NCBI GenBank assembly: GCA_008501765.1
Contig: QQUE01000007.1
Location: forward strand, 186,001-250,000
Direction: 5' to 3'
DNA length: 64,000 nucleotides
Source: Calditrichota bacterium
GTDB taxonomy: Bacteria > Zhuqueibacterota > Zhuqueibacteria > Zhuqueibacterales > Geothermadaptataceae
Numbering within the stretch: position 1 is the first letter of the stretch; each line of letters opens with the position of its first letter. Under the pieces are notes generated by a model that was not told the origin of the DNA, searched no databases, and saw only the letters and a program-made list of their open reading frames with translations. This document shows, in pieces, positions 25,393 through 33,402 of this stretch. Position numbers and translations under genes: made by a program.

Positions 25393-25502
25393 AACCGGGA
25401 ATTTATGCAGAAAAAACGGTTCTTATTTTCCGCTTTTTGTATACGGGTAGCGTACTTAATTATTCGGAAATGAAGTGTTGCATTTTTATTTGAGGATATG
25501 GA

Positions 25503-27119
25503 ATGGAAGAAACTGTTACTCAAGACACTATTTTTATGGCCGCCGGGACAGATGTGGGGACAGTTCGCAAAAAAAATGAGGATAGTTATTATTTTTCCAG
25601 GAAGGACCAGTTTTTCTTTCTTTGTGATGGAATGGGAGGACATAATTCTGGTGAAGTAGCCAGTAAGCTCGCCATCGAAACAATGAAACATGTTGTAAGC
25701 CAACCTCTTTCCTTCAGTACAGAGTCTGTTTGTGCTGATGTTAGTCAAAACATACCCAAAGAGCTAAAAGCCCTGATTTCGGGAGTTCGCTACGCTAACA
25801 GGCGTATATTACACCACGCCATAAAACATCCCCAGATGCGTGGGATGGGCACAACAATTGTTGCCGCTCACTACGATAACGGGATGATTTATATGGCTCA
25901 CGTTGGCGACAGCCGGATTTACCGTCTCCGAAAAGGCAAGATATTATTATTAACTTCGGATCATTCATGGTTAAACGAACTTCTCGAAGACAAAGAAATC
26001 ACCGAAAAAGATGTGAAAGATTTCAACGAAAAAAATGTACTCACCCGAGCATTGGGAACCTATCCATCTGTCAAAATAGATGTTCATATTGAAAATGTTG
26101 AAGAAGGTGATTTATATATTTTATGCTCCGACGGGTTGCATAATGCCTTGAGTGATCATTCCATTGAAGGACTTTTAAACTCATCTTCTCATGCTTCTTT
26201 GCAGGATGCAGTTGATGGACTCATCTCCAAAGCCAAACAAATTGACGGCTCTGACAACATAACTGCCGGTTTAATATATGTGCCGACAACCACCGCAAAA
26301 ACGAAAGCCTATCGTTTTAAAAAAATAATCAAAGATGAAAATGATGCCATTAGTCAACAATTGGATAAAACAATCAAAAATTATTATTCGACAACTGAGA
26401 ACAAGTCCAGCAGCATAAAAAAATGGGCGGTCCCTGCTGTCATTGTATTATCATTTTTATGTGTCGCTTTATACGCGAACTTGCGTCAAGTACCGGTGGA
26501 AATTGAAAAACCAATCACCTCAAGCGCATTATTCACTGAAGAGCCAGAGCCAGGAAACCAGGCTGCCGGAGATTTGAGACCAACGAAAATCAAAAAGGCT
26601 GGACAGCTTGTTTTGCTGCAAGTACGTGATCCCAAATATATTGATTTACTACGTTCATTAAAAAATGTAAAAGTACTGGATGCGCCTAAAAATTTCAAAA
26701 AAAATATACCAATTCATGCAGGCATGTTCACCTGGGCGATCGCTGACAGTTCTGACTACATACTTTATAAAAACGATAAAATCCGATTATCATCGCTTGA
26801 TAATTGGACAACCAACAATAATGAGAGTGTATCAACAAAAAGAACAGGACAAAATAATGGCGTATCATATTATACAAAAGTGCCTGTTAATAGAGGTCTT
26901 ATATACCTGGTTGGGATATTTCAAACCACAAAATATTCGGAATCGCAGATATTTCTTGACGACCGCCGAATTGGAAAATTGCAAGATAATCTGGAAGATG
27001 GCTTTGCGGTTCAACCAGGAAATTATACGCTGACAATTCGATCGGCATCAGGACAAGTTCAACACTCAAAAAGAAATATTGAAGTTGTAAACGGCCAAAT
27101 ATTAGCGGTTGAATTTTAA
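25503..27119 (+). CDS. Membrane PP2C-type (PPM) protein phosphatase
   Basis: 538 residues; GAGG lies a few bases upstream of the ATG. The PPM catalytic domain (about 10-255) is intact: 'RKKNED' (Asp27), 'CDGMGG' (Asp42), 'HVGDSRIYR', 'CSDGLHNALSD' (Asp210) and 'GSDNITAG' (Asp251), the acidic residues that bind the two metal ions. A membrane helix at about 306-327 ('WAVPAVIVLSFLCVALYANL') leads to a periplasmic part whose last 80 residues look PEGA-like ('IFLDDRRIGKL', 'VQPGNYTLTIRS'). It should reverse phosphorylation by the kinase encoded two genes upstream. Sharing a PEGA-like outer domain with that kinase is notable. Confidence 0.93.
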   Translation: MEETVTQDTIFMAAGTDVGTVRKKNEDSYYFSRKDQFFFLCDGMGGHNSGEVASKLAIETMKHVVSQPLSFSTESVCADVSQNIPKELKALISGVRYANRRILHHAIKHPQMRGMGTTIVAAHYDNGMIYMAHVGDSRIYRLRKGKILLLTSDHSWLNELLEDKEITEKDVKDFNEKNVLTRALGTYPSVKIDVHIENVEEGDLYILCSDGLHNALSDHSIEGLLNSSSHASLQDAVDGLISKAKQIDGSDNITAGLIYVPTTTAKTKAYRFKKIIKDENDAISQQLDKTIKNYYSTTENKSSSIKKWAVPAVIVLSFLCVALYANLRQVPVEIEKPITSSALFTEEPEPGNQAAGDLRPTKIKKAGQLVLLQVRDPKYIDLLRSLKNVKVLDAPKNFKKNIPIHAGMFTWAIADSSDYILYKNDKIRLSSLDNWTTNNNESVSTKRTGQNNGVSYYTKVPVNRGLIYLVGIFQTTKYSESQIFLDDRRIGKLQDNLEDGFAVQPGNYTLTIRSASGQVQHSKRNIEVVNGQILAVEF

Positions 27120-27154
27120 TTGGTATAATCTCCAAGCCAAATTTAGAGGAGCAA

Positions 27155-29068
27155 ATGCATAACGTTACATTCAAATGGAGACTTGCCCAATTCCTGTTAA
27201 TTTCCGGGTTAATTTGTGGTTTAATCCCAGCCGCAAACAGTGCAACAATATCCGTGTTTGCCACACCTGCACCCGGGGCGAAAGACTTTTATAAGAGCGC
27301 CATGAAAGAAACCGATTTAAACAAAAAAATCGAACTTCTTTTATCGGCGGTAAAAGAGGCGCCAGATTATATTGATGCGCTTCGTGAACTCGGGCTTGCC
27401 TACGGTAAAATTGCCAATTATACGGAATCTGAAAAGTATTTATTAGCAGCCTATTCGACCAATGCTCAAGAGCAAAACAAGCAACAAAAAATTTTGTTAT
27501 TATACGAATTAAGCCAGGTTTATCAGGAACTCAATCGCCTGATCGAAGGCGAAGAATCATTGCGAGGCGCGTTGGGCTTGGCATTGGAATCGGACGATAT
27601 CTGGAAGCTGAATATGGCTTTGGCGAAAAACCTGGTCAAACAAGAAAAATTTAACGACGCAATGCTCGCAGCAAACAATGCCAACGACTCCCCTGGAGTT
27701 AAGCGGGTGGAAACGGTTGTATTAATTAAATCCATTGAACAACAGATCAATTTACGAGCAATATATACTGAAGCCACCAAAGCACAAAAGGCTGAAAATT
27801 TTAGCAAAGCCAAAGAATTGTTTGATTCAATATTGCAAACAGCAGGCAGCAAATATAAAGACGTGGGGGAACGCCTCAGTCAGGTCAATGCTGAAATTTC
27901 ATCGAATCAGAACACACAAATTCTTGAGAACGTTTATAATAAAGCCGTCGCGTTAGAAGAAAATGGGAAAAATAAAGCCGCATTGCGCTTATATAAAAAC
28001 ATCAACTTCGAAGGTGGATACAAAGACAGTGCAATACGATTTGAAAATCTTGCTGCGCAAATTGATAAAATTGAACAAGAAACTGAATTAAACAGGCTTT
28101 ATTCGCAGGGGATCGCCGCTGCCGAGGAGTCAAACTGGTTCGAAGCCTGGGTTGCATTCGAAGAAATAATTGGCAAAAACCCACAATTTAAAGATGTACC
28201 GCTAAGACTGGCAGAAGCCAAATTACAGGTAAATAAAAATCAGTCAGAATCGCTTCTCGCACGATTCTATGCGGAAGGTCTTGCCGCACAGTCCCGGGGG
28301 GAATTAATTAAAGCACGAACTTTCTTTCTGAAAATATGCAAAATCGATCCAAATTATGAGGACGCCCAAATTTTACTCGAAGATTTGGAGAGTAAAATTT
28401 CTGAAAAAAAGCTCACTAATTCAAGAGATGCCCGCATTTCCAACCCGGAATTGGAAAAATTATATCTTTCAGTCGAAAAAGAAATCAGTCTTAAAAACTG
28501 GAAAAGAGCGATTGTCCTACTTGAAAAAATCCAAATAATTGAAAAAGGATTTCTTCAAAGCGACACATTGCTCACATACTGCAAAAGGCAGCTCTTTGGA
28601 TACGGAGACGATTCCAAGGCAAACCTTGAATCAGATTCGGATTTATTTTTAAGCAGCGTCATTTTATCCATAATTTTAGTTCCGCTGCTTGGATTTCTGG
28701 CCGTATCCCCCGCTCTGCGTGTCCGCTTTCTCTTAGCAAAGAAAAAATATGTTGCTGCCGCACAAATATATGAAAAAATCTTGATAAAGCATCCAAATCG
28801 AATCAATATTTTTCCGAAATTAGCACACATTTATTTGCTCGCTGGGAGAAAAGATGATCAGGCAATCAAAATTTACAAAATGATTATGCACCTGAATTTA
28901 AGTGCTGAGTATCATTCACAAATTAGTTCGATTTTAACACAAAATTACATCTCAGAAACCAATACAGCCGATGCGGATGGCATTCATCTATTGGAGGCTG
29001 CATTGGCAGACGAATTCAAAAAAAAGAATAAAGATGATGATCAAGCGGACGGCTTCACTGGAGAGTAA
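27155..29068 (+). CDS. Membrane TPR protein 2 of the kinase/FHA/phosphatase cluster
   Basis: 637 residues; GAGGAG lies immediately upstream. A signal peptide (about 1-30) is followed by TPRs (about 45-190) and five copies of an about 60-residue repeat with the pattern 'LY..G...E...W..A...FE.I....P.YKD...RL..' (about 200-480). A membrane helix at about 500-521 ('SIILVPLLGFLAVSP') and a C-terminal TPR-like tail ('YVAAAQIYEKILIKHPNR', 'FPKLAHIYLLAGR') match the paralogues at 17916 and 29073. Predicted topology is a periplasmic repeat domain with a cytoplasmic tail. It is probably a scaffold of the signalling complex; no enzymatic motif is visible. Confidence 0.85.
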   Translation: MHNVTFKWRLAQFLLISGLICGLIPAANSATISVFATPAPGAKDFYKSAMKETDLNKKIELLLSAVKEAPDYIDALRELGLAYGKIANYTESEKYLLAAYSTNAQEQNKQQKILLLYELSQVYQELNRLIEGEESLRGALGLALESDDIWKLNMALAKNLVKQEKFNDAMLAANNANDSPGVKRVETVVLIKSIEQQINLRAIYTEATKAQKAENFSKAKELFDSILQTAGSKYKDVGERLSQVNAEISSNQNTQILENVYNKAVALEENGKNKAALRLYKNINFEGGYKDSAIRFENLAAQIDKIEQETELNRLYSQGIAAAEESNWFEAWVAFEEIIGKNPQFKDVPLRLAEAKLQVNKNQSESLLARFYAEGLAAQSRGELIKARTFFLKICKIDPNYEDAQILLEDLESKISEKKLTNSRDARISNPELEKLYLSVEKEISLKNWKRAIVLLEKIQIIEKGFLQSDTLLTYCKRQLFGYGDDSKANLESDSDLFLSSVILSIILVPLLGFLAVSPALRVRFLLAKKKYVAAAQIYEKILIKHPNRINIFPKLAHIYLLAGRKDDQAIKIYKMIMHLNLSAEYHSQISSILTQNYISETNTADADGIHLLEAALADEFKKKNKDDDQADGFTGE

Positions 29069-29072
29069 AGTT

Positions 29073-30932
29073 ATGAAAAAGCAAACTTTAATAAGATTTT
29101 TTGCGGTGCTCATTTTAGCAGCTATGAACATGTCAGTTTATGCAGAATTGCCACAAAATCGTGACGCAGTTACGTGGTACAATCAGGCATTAAAAGCACA
29201 AACTGATGCAGAGAAAATTACCGGGTACGAAAATGCAATTAAGGCAGATCCTGATTTTGGACAGGCGCATTTTCAGCTTGCTTTAGTTTATAAACAGCAA
29301 AAAGAATTTGAAAATGCAAAAAAACACCTGCAGCTTGCGCTTACCATCAATAAAGGCAAAGATGCCCGAAAAATTCATTTTAATGCGGCATTTGAGCTTG
29401 CTCGACTCTTTAAATCGCTAAAAAATTATCAGGAAGCTGCTAATTATTATCTTAAAGCCAAAGAAAATGTGCCATCTAAAAAATTTGAGAGCACCCTGCT
29501 ATTTGAATTGGCAACCTGCTATTTCCGCCTGGAACAATTTGACAAGGCATATGCTGAAGCACAGAGTGGAATGAAAAACAGTTCTGACAACAGAATCTAT
29601 TTCCAAAATTTCTTGCAGGCCCTCGATAAAGCCCGTGAAATAGCGGAAAATTATGCTACCGCTGTTCGAATAATTAAAGAGGACAGTTTACTGGAAGCCA
29701 AAATGCTTCTATCAAATATTGAGAAACAATCCCCGGGCTATAAAAATACACAAGAATTATTAAATCAACTAAATATTAGTATTAATAAAAAAGAAACAGG
29801 TGAAATTCTTACCTCACTGTATGAAAAAGGAATTGATTTTGAAAAGAATAACAAGTCGGAGTTAGCCATAGCAACCTTTGAACAGATTCTTGAAAAGGAT
29901 AAAAATTTCAAGGATACGGCTGTACGATTGAACAATCTTGAAAATCAAATAGCAGAAAAAAATAAGGTTAATTTATTAAAGCTGTCCTATAATGAGGGAA
30001 TTGCAGCCATCGAATCCGGCGAGTGGACGCAGGCGATAATTGCTTTTGAACGCGTCTTAAAAAATGATGCAAAATATCTCGATACCTCGAAAAAATTGCA
30101 ACTTGCAAAACAAGGATTAAACCAGGAAAACCAGTCTACAATTATCCAGCAGTTTTATGAAAATGGCCGGCAGGCTATCTTTGCACGAAATTGGGGCACT
30201 GCACTCATTGCGTTGGAAAAAGTAAAGAACATCGATCACAAATACAAAGATGTGCAGCGCTTACTGGCGCAAGTGGAAATGCGTATATCTTCCCCATCAG
30301 AAAGAAATAACAGTACAATTGACCTTAAAACAGCATCTTTGTTAGATTCTTTGTATACAGATGCCCAGGGATTTATCCAGTTGCAAGATTGGTTTCAGTC
30401 CGTAGCTCTTCTTGAAAAAATTCAAATCATAAAACCCGGCTATCGGGATGTGATCGATTTGCTTGCTACATCACGGACAAATCTGGCCTTGAGCAATAAT
30501 GATTTGCAAAATTCATTTGCAAGTCAAAAGTCGGAAGAGTCTTCGCTGTTTTTAAGTGGGTTGTTAATATCGCTCCTGTTTCTACCGTTGGTAGGAGCAG
30601 TCGTCTTTGTACCACAAGCGCGGGCAAAGGCATTTACTCTGATTGGAAAACACCACCTTGCCGCAGATATTTATGAAAGACTGTTACAACAGAACCCCGG
30701 GAAATTAAAATTATATTCTCCGCTCGCTAACGCTTATCTCTTGAATGGCCGGCAGGATCAACGTGCTCTGGAGTTATTTAATACTATTTTAAAATTGAAC
30801 TTAAATATACCAAACAGAAAAAAATTGGAGCAAATTGTCCAGAAAAAATATCTGAAAAAAGGATCACGTTCATCGGATGCAATCGAGGCTTTTAACACAG
30901 CTTCAAGATCTGCATCTGCACATTCGCAATAG
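29073..30932 (+). CDS. Membrane TPR protein 3 of the kinase/FHA/phosphatase cluster
   Basis: 619 residues from the ATG at 29073, which follows GGAGAG and lies 4 nt after the previous stop; a longer frame exists but overlaps that gene by about 100 bases and lacks the signal peptide at its start. A signal peptide (about 1-22) is followed by TPRs (about 25-190) and five copies of the about 60-residue 'YKD' repeat (about 195-480). A helix at about 490-512 ('LLFLPLVGAVVFVPQ') and the tail 'HLAADIYERLLQQNPGK...' correspond to the paralogues. It is translated in close coupling with TPR protein 2, so the two may form a heteromer. Confidence 0.85.
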   Translation: MKKQTLIRFFAVLILAAMNMSVYAELPQNRDAVTWYNQALKAQTDAEKITGYENAIKADPDFGQAHFQLALVYKQQKEFENAKKHLQLALTINKGKDARKIHFNAAFELARLFKSLKNYQEAANYYLKAKENVPSKKFESTLLFELATCYFRLEQFDKAYAEAQSGMKNSSDNRIYFQNFLQALDKAREIAENYATAVRIIKEDSLLEAKMLLSNIEKQSPGYKNTQELLNQLNISINKKETGEILTSLYEKGIDFEKNNKSELAIATFEQILEKDKNFKDTAVRLNNLENQIAEKNKVNLLKLSYNEGIAAIESGEWTQAIIAFERVLKNDAKYLDTSKKLQLAKQGLNQENQSTIIQQFYENGRQAIFARNWGTALIALEKVKNIDHKYKDVQRLLAQVEMRISSPSERNNSTIDLKTASLLDSLYTDAQGFIQLQDWFQSVALLEKIQIIKPGYRDVIDLLATSRTNLALSNNDLQNSFASQKSEESSLFLSGLLISLLFLPLVGAVVFVPQARAKAFTLIGKHHLAADIYERLLQQNPGKLKLYSPLANAYLLNGRQDQRALELFNTILKLNLNIPNRKKLEQIVQKKYLKKGSRSSDAIEAFNTASRSASAHSQ

Positions 30933-30960
30933 AATTACCTGATAAAGAAGGTCTTTATAT

Positions 30961-33273
30961 ATGTCAACTACTGAGCAATACCAACCCACAGATCGTATCA
31001 GTCAGCTTTTGTTCACCCTGGGGAATGCTTATCTTGACAGGCAACAATATCCGGAGGCATATGAAAAATTTGACCAATTAATTGACCGGGGTGTTACAAC
31101 TCCGGATATTTTACATAAAACAGCTATCAGTGCAATCGGTTCAAATTATATCACTGAAAAAGCGTTGGAAGTTTACCACAAAGCGATCGAATCCAACCCG
31201 GAGTCCAGTGCCTTGAAAATAGGATTGGCAACCCTGTTCGCGCAACACAATATTGTGACACCATTTGTTTTGGAAGTTTGTGAATCTGCGTTGCGCTACA
31301 AACCAGCAAATGCACAGAAAATTCATTTTTTCCTGAAAAATGCATATTCGGAATCCGGTCATTCTCAAAAAGTATACGAGCATGAGCAAAAAGTAATTTT
31401 TGGCAGCGATAATAAAAAAGCCATTCGATCTTATCTTGAAAGTTTATGGTGGGAACATAAATTTGAAGAAGCGCACAGATCTTTAACTACAGCGTACAAT
31501 CCAAACAATCCCACTTATCAATTTGATGTGGAGCGTGCGCTGACCCAGGCCTACGATTTATTGGCGAAAGAGAAACAAGGCGATAACGATATAGATCGTT
31601 CCAATCTCGAAATTGGCTTGAAACAAATCAATCCAGCCAATTCATTACTTGACCTTCGCTCCTACCTTATTCTTCGGTCCTGCTTTCCCGATATTAAGCC
31701 CTCCGATGGAGAGCTGGATGAAAATCGATTTGAGGAATACCAGTTTATTTTAGGTAATATTTCAATTAAAGATGCGATGCATACATCCAATGGCAAAGCT
31801 GTTTCTGGAATGAGCAATATTTTTGATTTCAGCCGGGATGTTTTGAATATTTTCCCATTGACAGAAGTCTCCGGGGAGCCGTATGAGGATAGTAATTCCA
31901 ATTGCGTCTGTTTTATGCAAATCTTTACGCATGGGGCCAATCAGGTTTCGGAGAAAATAATTAACCTCGTTGAAGAACACCTGGTACAAAGCAATATATC
32001 CATGTCAGTCCGGCGGGTCGGTGTCGGATTTATCGTTCTCTCCGATGATTTGCCCAGTTTGGTCAAAACGATTACTTTATTGCTGCACCATCTCGATGAT
32101 TATAATCAAAAAATTAACAAGCAATATCGGATAAGTTTGCTCACAGGTGTATGGCTGTTAAATTTCCGAAAGTTGAAATCAGAGAGAAAAAAGCTCAATC
32201 AATTTCTCCATGCCTTGCATTTGATTCGAATTGTCGAACTCAATATCACCAAAGATGCTGGGGCAGGTATGCTGCTCATTGCTGGTGAAGATAATGAAAT
32301 GAAATCCATCGAAAAGGACTTATCCGACATTTCCATGCTTAAACGAGGACCTGTGGAATTACTTCCGCACAAATCTATTCCCTATTTTGAAGTGGTGTGG
32401 AAAACCCCTCTGGATTCAATGCAGGAAGGAAAAAGTTATTATCTTGGTCGATTTGAGATAAAAAAATGTTTGACAAAACATCAAACTTATGCAACATACA
32501 GTGCCTTTGATGAGCAACTTTCACGCACTGTCTTAATAAAAGTCTTGATGATCAAAGAGTCTATTCGTTACCTGGAAGATGCCAATGCACGACAGGACCT
32601 TTTTGACCAAATTCGAGGAGTCGGAAGACTGAACCACCCTCATATTACGAACTTATACGATATGGGTGAACATAAAAATATGTTCTACTACGTGCGGGAG
32701 TTTGTTGACGGGAAAAAATTAAATGAGATTGAATTTGATGCAAAAAGCCGTGAAAATAAAATACTCGATATTATGCAAAAATTGGTGCGGGCGCTTGCCT
32801 ATGCCCAACACAAAAACATTCTGCATCTCAATTTAAAACCTTCCAATATCTGGATCAATGGTGCACAGGAATTAAGCATTACTGATTTTCGAATCCGGGG
32901 ATTTGCGGCGAATTTAGCTGAAAATGATGTCTTGTACCCCGGGTATTGGCGCTACATGGCCCCGGAAATGTTTGACTCGGAAAACAATGACAGGCGCTCG
33001 GATTTTTATTCGATTGGCGTTATTGCCTACGAACTTTTAACAGGCACCCATCCCTACGATTGTGATTCCACAAATAATATCAAGGGGCCAAAAGATTTAA
33101 AACATGTCGTCATTGAGCCTTTAAATGGGGGGATAAAAATGCAGAGCGACGCATGGCAAGCTTTAATTGATAGTACTCTTGCCTATAATATAGAAGATCG
33201 ATTTGATAGCTATTCTCAAATTGATATGCAATTACGCAAAATTCAAATGGAGCTTATGGCTAACTCCAGCTGA
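30961..33273 (+). CDS. Soluble TPR / degenerate cyclase-like / pseudokinase protein
   Basis: 770 residues, no membrane segment. TPRs fill about 1-200. A middle domain (about 313-480) resembles a class III nucleotide cyclase in order of motifs ('CVCFMQIF', 'VRRVGVGFIVL', 'YRISLLTGVW'), but the metal aspartates appear as Gln320 and Val355. The C-terminal kinase fold (about 493-760) keeps the ATP lysine (Lys527 in 'VLIKVLM') and 'MAPEMF'. It has lost the catalytic aspartate (HLN at 622-624 instead of HRD), has DFR at 642-644 instead of DFG, and lacks a proper glycine loop. I therefore call it a pseudokinase. It closes the cluster and may be a cytoplasmic regulator or scaffold for the active kinase. 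The cyclase resemblance is less certain than the kinase one. Confidence 0.88.
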   Translation: MSTTEQYQPTDRISQLLFTLGNAYLDRQQYPEAYEKFDQLIDRGVTTPDILHKTAISAIGSNYITEKALEVYHKAIESNPESSALKIGLATLFAQHNIVTPFVLEVCESALRYKPANAQKIHFFLKNAYSESGHSQKVYEHEQKVIFGSDNKKAIRSYLESLWWEHKFEEAHRSLTTAYNPNNPTYQFDVERALTQAYDLLAKEKQGDNDIDRSNLEIGLKQINPANSLLDLRSYLILRSCFPDIKPSDGELDENRFEEYQFILGNISIKDAMHTSNGKAVSGMSNIFDFSRDVLNIFPLTEVSGEPYEDSNSNCVCFMQIFTHGANQVSEKIINLVEEHLVQSNISMSVRRVGVGFIVLSDDLPSLVKTITLLLHHLDDYNQKINKQYRISLLTGVWLLNFRKLKSERKKLNQFLHALHLIRIVELNITKDAGAGMLLIAGEDNEMKSIEKDLSDISMLKRGPVELLPHKSIPYFEVVWKTPLDSMQEGKSYYLGRFEIKKCLTKHQTYATYSAFDEQLSRTVLIKVLMIKESIRYLEDANARQDLFDQIRGVGRLNHPHITNLYDMGEHKNMFYYVREFVDGKKLNEIEFDAKSRENKILDIMQKLVRALAYAQHKNILHLNLKPSNIWINGAQELSITDFRIRGFAANLAENDVLYPGYWRYMAPEMFDSENNDRRSDFYSIGVIAYELLTGTHPYDCDSTNNIKGPKDLKHVVIEPLNGGIKMQSDAWQALIDSTLAYNIEDRFDSYSQIDMQLRKIQMELMANSS

Positions 33274-33335
33274 TTTTGCAGAAGGCACCTTCTCGGATGG
33301 ATAATCCGATCCCCCTAACTTTCACTATCGACTTT

Positions 33336-33374
33336 AAAAACAGCCTGTAGAATACTTCCCAGGCTGTTTTTTTT
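33336..33374 (+). terminator. Intrinsic terminator after the signalling cluster
   Basis: Stem CAGCCTG (33341-33347) pairs with CAGGCTG (33360-33366), extended by an A-run before and a run of eight Ts after (33367-33374). It lies 60 nt after the pseudokinase stop and ends the plus-strand run. The A-run makes it usable also from the other strand, for the converging nuclease gene. Confidence 0.9.
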
Positions 33375-33402
33375 CAAGTCAACTCCATCCCTGTTTCAGT
33401 CG

